From: Thalassotalea atypica
GTDB lineage: Bacteria > Pseudomonadota > Gammaproteobacteria > Enterobacterales > Alteromonadaceae
Direction of reading: 5' to 3'
NCBI RefSeq assembly: GCF_030295975.1
Contig: NZ_AP027364.1
Span: 4,154,001-4,218,000 of the forward strand
Length of the DNA: 64,000 nt
In this document: positions 43,800 through 53,065 of the stretch, piece after piece
How positions within the stretch are numbered: the first letter of the stretch is position 1
Layout: each line of letters opens with the position of its first letter
Translations under genes and position numbers: made by a program
Notes under the pieces: generated by a model
The model's input: the letters and a program-made list of their open reading frames with translations, nothing else
Database searches by the model: none
What the model was told of the DNA's origin: nothing

Positions 43800-43824
43800 A
43801 AGATGACGAAATTATCGTCATCTT
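43800..43824. terminator. Perfect 10-bp hairpin at the end of the DUF885 gene
   Basis: AAGATGACGA and TCGTCATCTT with a 5-nt loop, 18 nt beyond the DUF885 stop codon. No T run on either side; it may end or protect the minus-strand transcript, or end the riboswitch RNA. Confidence 0.5.
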
Positions 43825-43841
43825 TGCGTCTTTGATAACAA

Positions 43842-45605
43842 CTATACATTCAGCTCTTTTTGTTTAGCCTTGATATAGTCACGAATGACTTGTTCCAACA
43901 TTGACAGTGGCATTGAACCATTCTCTAAAATACGATCGTGAAACTCTCTAATGTCAAATTTCTCAGCTAACGCACTTTCCGCTTCTTGACGTAATCGCTT
44001 GATTGCCAATTCTCCCAATTTGTAAGATAGCGCTTGGGCAGGCCATGAAATATATCGGTCTATCTCCGTTTTAACATTATGAAGAGATAAAGCTGTATTA
44101 CTTGCTAAATAATTCATCGCTCTCTCACGAGACCAACCCTTAGCGTGCATGCCCGTATCAACCACTAGTCGACAAGCTCGCCACATTTCATAGGTCAAAC
44201 GACCAAAGTCACTATATGGGTCTTGATAAAACCCGGCTTCAACGCCTAAGTACTCTGAATATAATCCCCATCCTTCACCAAACGCGGAAATATATGTTCT
44301 GTTTCTAAATTTTGGAACATCCTTCATCTCACGAGCGATTGAACCTTGTAAATGATGCCCAGGTACTGCTTCATGTAAAGTTAAAGCTTCCAAAACATAT
44401 AAAGGACGACGGTCTAATCGATATGTATTAACCCAATAATTGCCTGGCTGATCATCTCGTGATGGACCTGAATAACGACCTGTTGTGTACTTAGGGGCTA
44501 TATTTGCAGGCACTTCAATAACGCCATAAGGGGTGCGTGGTAAGGTCTTAAATAAAGATGGCAGTTTTGCATCCATCTTTTTAGCGATAAATGAGGCTTC
44601 TTTTAGTAAATTTTCTGGCGTTGTCGCATAAAACTGAGGATCTGTTCGTAGAAATTCAACAAAATCAGCAAATGTGCCTTCAAACTCCAGTTTATCAATA
44701 ATCGCCTCCATCTCTGCCCGAATACGTTTGACTTCAGCGAGCCCAATTCGATGGATTTCATCTGAAGTTAAGTTTAGTGTTGAATAATGTGCGACTCGAT
44801 TTTCATAATATGAATTACCATTAGGTAAGGACGTTGCCGCTATATTCTGTCTAGCATTGGGTTTATAGCGTTTAATAAAAAACTCATAATAGCGCTTGTA
44901 GCTCGGTATCACTTTGTCCGCAATTGCTAACTTTGCTTCTTGTATTAGAGCCTCTTGCTTCCTTTGTGGAATATAGCTGGGCATTGACTTAAAGGGAGTA
45001 AAATAAACGCTTTGTGTAATATCTTCTTTAATAAATGCTGCAATAGAATCTTCAAACCCTTCCAGTACAACCTGCGGTTGTGTGCGACCTTCTTGTATTC
45101 CTTTTTCCATCCATGTTTGCTGTTGAGCAAAATATCGTGGAATCTGATTTAGTCGAGCAATGTAATCAATAAAGTCTTGCTCCGTTTTCATGTTTACCAT
45201 GCCATTAATAAAACTGACGTAGGCATGAAAGCCTGATTCTGCCGTCAGTGGCATGTAATGTTCTTTGTTGATGTAACTGTCGAGTTGATTTTTGATTCTG
45301 TATTTTAAGATGGATAGGTCGATTAGTTTTGACTGAGGCAATGATGTCGTATTAACCGTCAATAATTGCTGATAGATAGCAGTTAATTTTTGGTGATCAT
45401 CTGCCAACTTCTCTGGACTTAAATCTGGTAATTTCGCATTGTTACCACCAGGTTCTGGCAGATTAAATGGGCTCGCTAAGTCCTCAAATTGATGGTAGTT
45501 TTCAACTATCTCATCTAACTGCGTTTTGGTGCTATTTGGTGGATTTTGTGGTACATGGCTACAAGAACAAAGAAATAACAATAACGCTATACAGATTTTT
45601 CTCAT
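43842..45605 (-). CDS. DUF885 family lipoprotein, putative zinc peptidase
   Basis: A 587-residue lipoprotein: signal peptide with lipobox LCSC at about residues 13-16, then a DUF885 domain. HEAVPGHHLQ (HExxxGHH-type metal motif) and the later EGWGLYSEYLG segment (second Glu ligand) are the diagnostic zinc-peptidase-like motifs. DUF885 proteins are exported, putative peptidases of unknown substrate. The 3' end faces the riboswitch transcript coming from the left. A second, shorter DUF885 protein lies at 51708-53018. Confidence 0.88.
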   Translation of the reverse strand: MRKICIALLLFLCSCSHVPQNPPNSTKTQLDEIVENYHQFEDLASPFNLPEPGGNNAKLPDLSPEKLADDHQKLTAIYQQLLTVNTTSLPQSKLIDLSILKYRIKNQLDSYINKEHYMPLTAESGFHAYVSFINGMVNMKTEQDFIDYIARLNQIPRYFAQQQTWMEKGIQEGRTQPQVVLEGFEDSIAAFIKEDITQSVYFTPFKSMPSYIPQRKQEALIQEAKLAIADKVIPSYKRYYEFFIKRYKPNARQNIAATSLPNGNSYYENRVAHYSTLNLTSDEIHRIGLAEVKRIRAEMEAIIDKLEFEGTFADFVEFLRTDPQFYATTPENLLKEASFIAKKMDAKLPSLFKTLPRTPYGVIEVPANIAPKYTTGRYSGPSRDDQPGNYWVNTYRLDRRPLYVLEALTLHEAVPGHHLQGSIAREMKDVPKFRNRTYISAFGEGWGLYSEYLGVEAGFYQDPYSDFGRLTYEMWRACRLVVDTGMHAKGWSRERAMNYLASNTALSLHNVKTEIDRYISWPAQALSYKLGELAIKRLRQEAESALAEKFDIREFHDRILENGSMPLSMLEQVIRDYIKAKQKELNV

Positions 45606-46143
45606 TTTTAATCCTGAATTTAATATCTACCCTTGTATGGGCACGTTTATTAGCTCGTATTTGCTAGTCGAAGTGTAATAGCTGAGGTCAAACAAATTAC
45701 CTCAAATTTATAATTTTTCCATTCCTTTATTATTCGCCACATTATGGGAAATTAGTTATACCATCCAAGCACATTCAACATTAATATTGGCAAAGCCTAT
45801 CTTGTTATTACAACACCTGAGTTACAGGAAAGAAAATATTGCTATCATCGCTTTTCTACTACTTTTCCGTGCTACTGAAATACCTATCTATTACATCAAA
45901 ACATATAGGCTGATAATTAGTTTGTTGTATTTAGTTTCAAAATAGAGCTTTTCCATTTTATCTCTAAGTACTTAATATGCAATATACAAAGTAACGATAG
46001 CGTTGTTTTCTATGAACAAAATACCATATTTGATTACTTTAAAACCGGTTAATCAATATTTTCGCCGCTTGGCTCTAGCAAAATGCTTATTTTTACTAGA
46101 GAATAGCTAGTAGATATCATTATAATTAAATAGGGTTGAATCA
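45606..46143. other. Divergent intergenic region
   Basis: 538 nt, AT-rich, between the DUF885 gene and a divergent GGDEF gene. It holds a short inverted repeat (TGAGGT...ACCTCA, about 45685-45706) but no gene or RNA element I can support. Confidence 0.5.
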
Positions 46144-47151
46144 TTGAAACATCATGATTCTGTTCAGCAAGCGAGTAATAAATTAGCGTTATCACTTGAA
46201 ACGTTGAGTGATTGGCGACTGCCTGCTACACCGATTAATTATGCCGTGGCGTATGAGTACATTGTCGGCAAAAACGCTGCCTTGAATAAAGCCATAGATC
46301 ATCACATCAAAGCCAATGGTAAGCCAGATAATTTTATTATTGAACAGCTCTATATCGATCACGTTGTTGGACAAAACAATTTTCGCGTAGATATTGTAGA
46401 AGATGTGGATGAGCTCTTATCCGAGATTCAAAAAGACTGCATGCAAACTTCCATGGCCACACAAAATGTGGTCGATTCAATGGATGAAGATATAGCGTGT
46501 ATCGAATCAGGTACTCCTGATGAAATGAAGATGGCAGCATTGCGCTTAAGAAAGGCCTCTAAGACCCTGCGCCAACAGCAGCATAAATTTGCAGAGCAAA
46601 TAATTTCGTCTCAACAAAAAACGAGCTCTTTGAAAAAAGAATTAGATGAAGCAAAAAAAGAGCTGTATTTTGACGCAATTACCGGCCTATATAATAAGAA
46701 AGCGCTGAGCAAGCATTTTGATGCCTGGATTGTAGACAACCCAAATCAGAAAATTGGCGCTTTAGTTATAGATATTGATCATTTTAGTCAATTCAGTGAG
46801 AAATTTGGTTCATTAATTGGTGATGTCATCCTGTCCAAGATCGCGGGTAAAATTAACCGTTACGTAGATGACAGTGGTTTACCTGTAAGAACTGGAAATC
46901 ATGAATTTTTTATTCTATTGCCTGATGTAGAGCAATCCATTACAAGCGAGATTGCAGAGAAAATTCGACAAGGAGTTGAAAAAATAAGATTTATCAGTAG
47001 TAAATCAGGCATGCGATTACCGCAAATGACCATATCATTGGGTGTAACGGAATATAAACTCAATGAATCTCTTGAATCGTTAATTACACGCAGTAAAACG
47101 GCTTTGAAGCAAGCTCAGCTAACTGGCAGAAATACCGTTGCCGTAGCTTAG
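46144..47151 (+). CDS. GGDEF-domain protein with degenerate active site
   Basis: A 335-residue protein. The N-terminal helical region (about 1-160, with LPATPINYAVAYEYIVGKN, common in this group of cyclases) and coiled coil lead to a GGDEF domain beginning FDAITGLYNKKALSKHF. The signature reads TGNHEF instead of GGDEF, so catalysis is doubtful. TTG start at 46144, with AGGG 8 nt before it. It is the nearest plus-strand gene downstream of the c-di-GMP riboswitch, but 2.4 kb away. Confidence 0.8.
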   Translation: MKHHDSVQQASNKLALSLETLSDWRLPATPINYAVAYEYIVGKNAALNKAIDHHIKANGKPDNFIIEQLYIDHVVGQNNFRVDIVEDVDELLSEIQKDCMQTSMATQNVVDSMDEDIACIESGTPDEMKMAALRLRKASKTLRQQQHKFAEQIISSQQKTSSLKKELDEAKKELYFDAITGLYNKKALSKHFDAWIVDNPNQKIGALVIDIDHFSQFSEKFGSLIGDVILSKIAGKINRYVDDSGLPVRTGNHEFFILLPDVEQSITSEIAEKIRQGVEKIRFISSKSGMRLPQMTISLGVTEYKLNESLESLITRSKTALKQAQLTGRNTVAVA

Positions 47152-47153
47152 TG

Positions 47154-47609
47154 TTAATCTACTATTTTTATCAGCTCTCCTAAAGTAAGCTCTGAGTAAA
47201 CCGTTATATCATTTTCTTTTAATAATCGGGCAGTAACCCCCATCCCGTTGATTTTTTGCTGATTAAAACTGCCATCATAAATCTGTTCACTACCACATGA
47301 CGGGCTATATTCTTTGAGTAGCGCATACTTTATTCCATGCATTCGACAAAGTTGCAACGCATGTTTAGCACCATGTAAAAATGCATTTGTGACATCAACG
47401 CCCAAGTTGTCAACAATAAGAGATGATTTAGGTTGCAATTCAGCAGGAGCTCTGGGCGTAGGTAGACCGCCCGCCACCTCGGGACACACAGAAATAAGTC
47501 TTCCCTCTTTCCTCCACTTCAGCAGCCGTTGATGGTCAAGTGCTTTAACAACACCATCATATCTAACATTAGCGCCAAGAAAACAAGCGCTTACAAGAAT
47601 TTTTTTCAT
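47154..47609 (-). CDS. DUF523 domain protein
   Basis: A 151-residue cytoplasmic protein, typical of DUF523: LVSACFLGANVRYDG at the start, SVCPEVAGGLPTPRAPAEL in the middle and LLKEYSPSCGSEQIYDGSF later. Conserved Cys residues (SACFLG, CPE, SCGS) suggest a metal or sulfur role, but the function is not established. Its stop lies 2 nt from the convergent GGDEF gene. Confidence 0.9.
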   Translation of the reverse strand: MKKILVSACFLGANVRYDGVVKALDHQRLLKWRKEGRLISVCPEVAGGLPTPRAPAELQPKSSLIVDNLGVDVTNAFLHGAKHALQLCRMHGIKYALLKEYSPSCGSEQIYDGSFNQQKINGMGVTARLLKENDITVYSELTLGELIKIVD

Positions 47610-47674
47610 AAAATTGTATTAACGAAAGGTGAAATAAATTGGTGAAATATTAACATTGACGACCTGAATTAACA

Positions 47675-49294
47675 TTATTGATTATGTTCTACCTGACTAT
47701 TTGCCGCGACAACCGTATTATTTCTCCCTCTATTTTTTGCAATATATAGTGCCTTATCGGCTTCATTAATTAGTTGTTGTGTGCCTTGCCCATGATTAGG
47801 AAAAACAGCTATTCCCGTAGATATAGTGATTTTATTTATTCGCAAGTCTTGTTCTACAATATTTAACTCACTTGTACTCAATCTGAGCTTTTCAGCGAGC
47901 GTAAATGCGTCCTTTAGTTTAGTGTCAGGGCAAATTATACAAAACTCTTCACCGCCAAAACGACAGGCAATATCCTCTAAACGCAAATTGGTTTTAAATA
48001 GTTCGGCAATGGCAACTAATACAGCATCCCCCATTTTATGGCCAAATTTATCATTTACAGCCTTAAAGTGATCAATATCAATCATCAATACGGCTAAGCT
48101 TAAGTCATGCCTTTCAGCTCTATTTATTGCTTGTTCAAATCCCTCTAACATAAATCGTCGGTTATATAAGTTTGTGAGAGGATCTCTTATTGCCTGATAG
48201 TGAAGTTGTTTTTTAACACGTAAATTTGTTAACCCAAGGCTAATTTGTTCAGAAAGCTGCATAACAATATTTCGAATATTTTTATCATGCACTTTGTCCC
48301 TGCTGCCAAGGAAGTGGATTACACCAAATAATTTATTTTGATCAATTAAATCTACACAGATTAAATGCCTCGATGTTTGATAATTCGCTAGGTGCTCAGG
48401 TAGCTCTTTTTGCTCTGTAATAAACTCGGTCTTATTGTCATTAGGATTGACAGGTAAAATTGAAACGTTTTCGCTAAGCTCTGGCCCCCAACTAATTAAG
48501 TCTTTAAGTTCATCATTATCATTGAGTAGGTATAACTTACCGCTTAAGTCAGGCAGTAACCTTGGCATAATGCTTAAAATGACTTGCCCTGTCTCATCAA
48601 AATTTTCTGCCGCATTGAGCATGGTCATCATCGTTTGTAACAAGGTAATTTCACGTGTTTTATCGGCTACTCTAATATCTTGTATGCTCCTTTCCTTATC
48701 TACTGCTTCTTGTATTGTGCGACGAAGAAAGTATCCAAAGCTCAAGATTGTCACCACGGCAATAACAACTACCGCGATAAAACCCTTTCGAATTTGATGT
48801 ATAGCAACTTGATAGGTATCTATTGGGGTTGAAGCACGGACATAGTAGCCACTATGTCCGTCAAAGTGAGTAATAAAAACGGTTGATTTAGCAAAAAAAT
48901 CACTAAAACGTACGACCCGTGAATTTCCTGTCACCTGAGCCTTATTAATTTCTTCAAGAGCTAAGTAATTACCTGCGCTTATAATTTCTTCTTCGCTGAG
49001 CATCGAGTCAGCAACAAGTTTGCCCTTATCATTGATAATGCTGAGGCGAATATCTGATTGTTGAGTTTGCTTTTGACTCAAGTGCCCGAGTGCCGAACGT
49101 TCATTTTCAGCAGTAACTTGCTCTTTTATATAACCAATAGACGTTAACGTACTTAGGCTTAACACTTTAAGTTCTTTGTCTACTTGCTTTACCCATGTTT
49201 GTTTGACCTGGTATTCAACACCAACTAAACCGATCATAAAAGTCACTACCATAATCAGTAATGGATAAAAAATGACTTTTTGTTGGATCTTCAT
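47675..49294 (-). CDS. Membrane-bound diguanylate cyclase with periplasmic sensor
   Basis: A 539-residue enzyme. Two membrane segments (about 9-28 and 170-190) flank a periplasmic sensor. A GAF-like region (about 225-370) leads to a GGDEF domain with intact signature RFGGEEF and an inhibitory I-site RLED five residues before it. It should make c-di-GMP from GTP and be feedback-inhibited. The frame is open to 49369, but the ATG at 49294 precedes the first membrane segment directly. Likely contributes to the c-di-GMP pool sensed by the nearby riboswitch (inference). Confidence 0.9.
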   Translation of the reverse strand: MKIQQKVIFYPLLIMVVTFMIGLVGVEYQVKQTWVKQVDKELKVLSLSTLTSIGYIKEQVTAENERSALGHLSQKQTQQSDIRLSIINDKGKLVADSMLSEEEIISAGNYLALEEINKAQVTGNSRVVRFSDFFAKSTVFITHFDGHSGYYVRASTPIDTYQVAIHQIRKGFIAVVVIAVVTILSFGYFLRRTIQEAVDKERSIQDIRVADKTREITLLQTMMTMLNAAENFDETGQVILSIMPRLLPDLSGKLYLLNDNDELKDLISWGPELSENVSILPVNPNDNKTEFITEQKELPEHLANYQTSRHLICVDLIDQNKLFGVIHFLGSRDKVHDKNIRNIVMQLSEQISLGLTNLRVKKQLHYQAIRDPLTNLYNRRFMLEGFEQAINRAERHDLSLAVLMIDIDHFKAVNDKFGHKMGDAVLVAIAELFKTNLRLEDIACRFGGEEFCIICPDTKLKDAFTLAEKLRLSTSELNIVEQDLRINKITISTGIAVFPNHGQGTQQLINEADKALYIAKNRGRNNTVVAANSQVEHNQ

Positions 49295-49409
49295 TAACTT
49301 ATACAGCCCGTAATTAATTATATTATTTAAACACTCATGGGCATTGCGATAAAACTCGCAACGCCCCATGTAAGTATAGTCAACAATATGAATCGTGCTG
49401 TTTTAACGG

Positions 49410-49706
49410 TTATAAAAATGAGGTTATATGGTGCAATACCGCTTGCTCTTTTGGACTCTCAGGTTCCAACCAACATGATTGACTGTATACTTCAAAGTTA
49501 ATTGTGAAGGACTGATTTTGTATGTCGGCTCTAAAATAAGCTCGATCAACACCTTCGACTATCTCTATCAAGCGACTATCAGCAATTTTAGAGAGTAAAT
49601 AGTGAGCCATCGGTTTGATATCTTCTTGTTCAAAATCAACATCTGCCCTTAACTCAATAATGTCTGGCTTAACTAGTAGTTGATAATTAAATGCTAACTG
49701 CTGCAT
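49410..49706 (-). CDS. Small protein following selO, possibly DUF3630
   Basis: A 98-residue protein (QQLAFNYQLLVKPDIIEL ... FEVYSQSCWLEPESP). The YSQSCWLE segment reminds me of the DUF3630 family but I am not certain. The frame is open to 49730; the ATG at 49706 is preferred because GGAAG lies 5 nt upstream. It overlaps the selO end by 13 nt, so the pair is translationally coupled. Function unknown. Confidence 0.65.
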   Translation of the reverse strand: MQQLAFNYQLLVKPDIIELRADVDFEQEDIKPMAHYLLSKIADSRLIEIVEGVDRAYFRADIQNQSFTINFEVYSQSCWLEPESPKEQAVLHHITSFL

Positions 49707-51166
49707 GATACTTCCAATTTCTTTCCCCAATTAGGTGCTTTTTCGGCAAAAAGCTCGCTGTCTCTTTGCCAAGTAAAGGGCGTCGACAGTACTGAGTGCA
49801 ACTTTTCTAACGTATGGTAACAACCGCTTTCAGCCTCTTTGATCGCAAGTTCAGCTAGATAGTTTCGAAGAACATAAAGCGCATTGACTTTGTTTTGCTC
49901 TTTCACCCTTTCGTCTTTACGCAAAGCATCTTCTTGCAGTCGCGCCCTGTAAGTTACTAACCATTTCTTTATGTCCTTTTGACACCTAAATAGCTGTAGC
50001 AGCGCATCACAATTGGCATTATTAACGTCATCAACATCAACCGAATTCAACAATCTGAATGTCAATGTGTAGTCAGCTTTTTGCTCCGCCATAATAGCCA
50101 ACAATTGCCCTAACAATTGTTGATCTGAAGCCTGCCAGTTAGCAAGTCCTAACTTCTGTCGCATAATGCTTAGGTAGCGTTTAACTAAAGCGGGTTCATA
50201 CGCCTTTAACGCCGTTGTGATTTGCTGTACCGACAACCATGTCGAAAACGTTAACCCCAATGCATTTAAGTTCCACAAACCAATGCTTGGTTGCTCTTCA
50301 AATGCATATCGTCCCGAACTATCCGAATGATTACAAATAAACCCTGGGTTATAATCATCTAAAAAGCCAAAGGGGCCATAGTCAATAGTAAGACCCAAAA
50401 TTGACATATTGTCGGTATTCATCACCCCATGAGCAAAGCCATGAGCTTGCCATTGTGCAATCAGCGTTGCTGTGCGCTGTACTATTTGTTCAAACAAGTA
50501 TAAATAAGGAAGCTCTTGAGTATTTGCTTCGGGATAAAACTGTTCAATACAATAGTTTGCTAAATGGGTAAGCTCAGGGATTTTATTGCGATGAAACCAA
50601 TATTCAAAATGACCAAATCGAATGTGACTTTGCGCCACGCGTGCCATCATTGCACCTTGTTCGACTCGCTCACGATAAACCTCTTCATTACTTCCAACAA
50701 TACTCAACGCGCGCGTAGTCGGTATATTTAAAGCAGCCATTGCTTCACTTGCTAGAAACTCTCGAATACAGGAACGTAAAACAGCTCTACCATCACCCAT
50801 TCTAGAATATGGTGTTAAGCCGGAGCCTTTAAGCTGAATCTCATAAGATTCACCTACATGATTGCTAATCTCACCTATAGATATGGCGCGCCCATCACCT
50901 AATTGAGGAACAAACTGACCGAACTGGTGTCCAGCGTATACTTGTGCAGTATACACGCCACCTTTAGGTAATTTTTCACCTGCCAAGACCGTTTTAAACT
51001 CTGGAGATTGCCAAAAATTGGCTGGTAAACCGAGTAAATCGCCACAAGATCGGCTATAGGTTAAAAGAAACGAATCGCGTAAAGGCGTAGGTTTTACTGG
51101 GGTAACTGCAAAAGGCAGTTGCTCAGATATAGAGCTGGTAAGCTTAAACAATGTAGGTATCATCAT
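49694..51166 (-). CDS. selO: Protein adenylyltransferase SelO (YdiU)
   Basis: A 490-residue pseudokinase-fold enzyme that transfers AMP to protein Ser/Thr/Tyr residues, linked to redox stress. YAGHQFGQFVPQLGDGRAISIGEI, the KGSGLTPYSRMGDGRAVLRSCIREFL ATP-binding region and HGVMNTDNMSILGLTIDYGPFGFLD are diagnostic. It ends in LEVSCSS, where the Cys takes the place of selenocysteine found in some relatives. The frame starts with a TTG at 51184; the ATG at 51166 is preferred. Length near the family norm. Confidence 0.95.
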   Translation of the reverse strand: MMIPTLFKLTSSISEQLPFAVTPVKPTPLRDSFLLTYSRSCGDLLGLPANFWQSPEFKTVLAGEKLPKGGVYTAQVYAGHQFGQFVPQLGDGRAISIGEISNHVGESYEIQLKGSGLTPYSRMGDGRAVLRSCIREFLASEAMAALNIPTTRALSIVGSNEEVYRERVEQGAMMARVAQSHIRFGHFEYWFHRNKIPELTHLANYCIEQFYPEANTQELPYLYLFEQIVQRTATLIAQWQAHGFAHGVMNTDNMSILGLTIDYGPFGFLDDYNPGFICNHSDSSGRYAFEEQPSIGLWNLNALGLTFSTWLSVQQITTALKAYEPALVKRYLSIMRQKLGLANWQASDQQLLGQLLAIMAEQKADYTLTFRLLNSVDVDDVNNANCDALLQLFRCQKDIKKWLVTYRARLQEDALRKDERVKEQNKVNALYVLRNYLAELAIKEAESGCYHTLEKLHSVLSTPFTWQRDSELFAEKAPNWGKKLEVSCSS

Positions 51167-51292
51167 TATGTTGCGTTGGATCAAATTCAGTCATAGTATA
51201 GTACTAAAATAATCAAGGACAATTGAGGTCTTTTTCCCTATAATCGGTTAAGACTTTATTAAAATTCTAATCATCAAAGAGAGATGGCAATT

Positions 51293-51592
51293 ATGAAGAA
51301 AATTACTCTTGCTCTTGCTACAGCAGCAGTATTAGCTTCACCAGCATATGCAGGTGACGCAGCAGCTGGTAAAGCAAAATCAGGGATGTGTGCGGCATGT
51401 CACGGTGTTGAAGGTATTTCTGCGATTCCAATGTACCCTAATTTAGCGGGTCAAAAAGAAGTATACCTTGCTAAGCAATTAAAAGCCTTTAAAGATGGAA
51501 CGCGTAAAGATCCAGTCATGGCTCCTATGGCAATGGGCTTATCTGACGCTGATATGGCTAACTTAGCTGCATTCTATGCAAGCATGAAGTAA
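51293..51592 (+). CDS. Small periplasmic cytochrome c (c553-like)
   Basis: A 99-residue class I cytochrome c. A signal peptide ([15 protein letters not shown]), a single CAACHG haem-binding site and a distal Met in the [10 protein letters not shown] region give covalent haem with His/Met ligation. It carries electrons in the periplasm. The ATG at 51293 is preferred over 51284 (which sits on the AAGAGAG ribosome-binding site). Single gene with a strong terminator. Confidence 0.93.
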   Translation: MKKITLALATAAVLASPAYAGDAAAGKAKSGMCAACHGVEGISAIPMYPNLAGQKEVYLAKQLKAFKDGTRKDPVMAPMAMGLSDADMANLAAFYASMK

Positions 51593-51607
51593 AGATAAGT
51601 GACAACC

Positions 51608-51635
51608 AAAAAGCGTCTTTTGGGCGCTTTTTTTG
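51608..51635 (+). terminator. Intrinsic terminator of the cytochrome c gene
   Basis: AAAAAGCG (51608-51615 region) pairs with CGCTTTTT, loop of about 9 nt, then a T run. It is 16 nt after the stop codon. Confidence 0.85.
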
Positions 51636-51707
51636 TGCCTAAAAGACGCTTTGGATATTGTATATCTTTTAATGGCTGTTATATTGCTTAGACTGTTTAT
51701 CAGCTAA

Positions 51708-53018
51708 ATGATTATGATGCTTATACGATTTTATACTGCCATGTGGGTAATGCTTTTAACAGCATGCTCACCCACCCCTGAGACTACTACCATGAATGTG
51801 CAACTTAATCTTGACCAATTGGCTGAACAATATGTCAAGCTTGCTCTAAAAATTGGTCAACACCACCCATCATACATTGATGCTTATTATGGCCCTGCAT
51901 CGTTTAAACCTATACAAGAAAAAACATCGCTTGAAACATTATTAGTAAGTGCGCAAGAATTACGTATTGGTATTGAAAAAGTAGTGATTAAACCCGCACT
52001 TTATCAACGGCAGGAGCTGTTAATCATTCAAGTTCGATCAATGGAGATGTTTATTCGATTACAGTTAGGCGAACACGTCAGTTTCGATGATGAATCAAAA
52101 GGCTTATATGACGCCATCTCCCCAACAATTTCAGAGACACAGCTTGATAGTGCGTTAATTGAGTTGGATAAGCTTGTTCCTGGCGAAGGTGAGCTCAATA
52201 ATCGACTCAATCACTACAAGAAACAGTTTGTTATTCCCTTGGATAAACTCGATGCCGTTTTTGTTGCTGCCATTGATGAGGCACGAAAACGCACTAAACA
52301 GCATATCCAGTTACCGGCACAAGAAAACTTTAAAATTGAATATGTGACGGACAAAGTTTGGAGCGGTTATAACTGGTACAAAGGCGGCAATTACAGTGTC
52401 ATTCAGTTAAATACAGATTTTCCTATTTATATTGACCGAGCGATCGATTTAGCCAGCCATGAAGGTTACCCTGGACATCACGTATTTAATTCTCAAATGG
52501 AGCAACACTTAGTCAACAACCTTAAATGGGTAGAATTTAGTGTTTACCCGCTGTTCTCACCACAGTCCCTACTGGCAGAAGGAAGTGCAAATTACGGAAT
52601 AGAGGTAGCTTTTCCAAAAGCTGAACGTTTGGCGTTTGAAACGGAAGTACTTTTTCCACTGGCTGGAATGGATCCGACTCAGGTAGAACGATACTACCAA
52701 ATTCAAGACAAATTATCGTTGCTCTCTTATGCCGATAATATGGTAGCAAAGCGCTACTTAGATGGTGAAATCAATAGAGAACAAGCAATTGAATTGCTGA
52801 TGAAATACGCACTGTCAACCAAAGAAAAATCAATGCAACGCATCGGTTTTATTGAAGCAAACAGAGCCTATGTCATTAACTACAATTTAGGGCAAGATCT
52901 GGTACGTGAGTATGTCGATAAAATGACAGGTAACGGGGATCATGATAGACGTTGGCAAGTTTTTGCAGACTTACTTGCCAACCCTAAAACGGCTTCGATG
53001 ATGAAGACGGCTCGGTAA
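51708..53018 (+). CDS. Second DUF885-type lipoprotein, putative zinc peptidase
   Basis: A 436-residue lipoprotein: lipobox LTAC (about residues 17-20), an N-terminal helical part and SHEGYPGHHVFN, the same metal motif class as the DUF885 protein at 43842-45605, followed by LLAEGSANYGIEVAF with the probable second Glu ligand. Sequence otherwise differs, so it is a distant paralogue rather than a recent copy. Several starts are possible (51708 or the adjacent ATGs). Substrate unknown. Confidence 0.82.
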   Translation: MIMMLIRFYTAMWVMLLTACSPTPETTTMNVQLNLDQLAEQYVKLALKIGQHHPSYIDAYYGPASFKPIQEKTSLETLLVSAQELRIGIEKVVIKPALYQRQELLIIQVRSMEMFIRLQLGEHVSFDDESKGLYDAISPTISETQLDSALIELDKLVPGEGELNNRLNHYKKQFVIPLDKLDAVFVAAIDEARKRTKQHIQLPAQENFKIEYVTDKVWSGYNWYKGGNYSVIQLNTDFPIYIDRAIDLASHEGYPGHHVFNSQMEQHLVNNLKWVEFSVYPLFSPQSLLAEGSANYGIEVAFPKAERLAFETEVLFPLAGMDPTQVERYYQIQDKLSLLSYADNMVAKRYLDGEINREQAIELLMKYALSTKEKSMQRIGFIEANRAYVINYNLGQDLVREYVDKMTGNGDHDRRWQVFADLLANPKTASMMKTAR

Positions 53019-53065
53019 CTGCAAGATGATAAGCTGTGTTCTCCTATGTGCAATGGTGTACACAG

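Noticed and set aside
43756-43831. Degenerate c-di-GMP riboswitch copies on the minus strand (GACGCAAAG-like sequences)
   Set aside because: They match only the core nonamer; the GGCAAA segment and tetraloop stem are missing, so anti-aptamer pairing explains them better.
46012-46110. A 32-codon frame upstream of the GGDEF gene at 46144
   Set aside because: No ribosome-binding site, operator or recognisable composition; probably chance.
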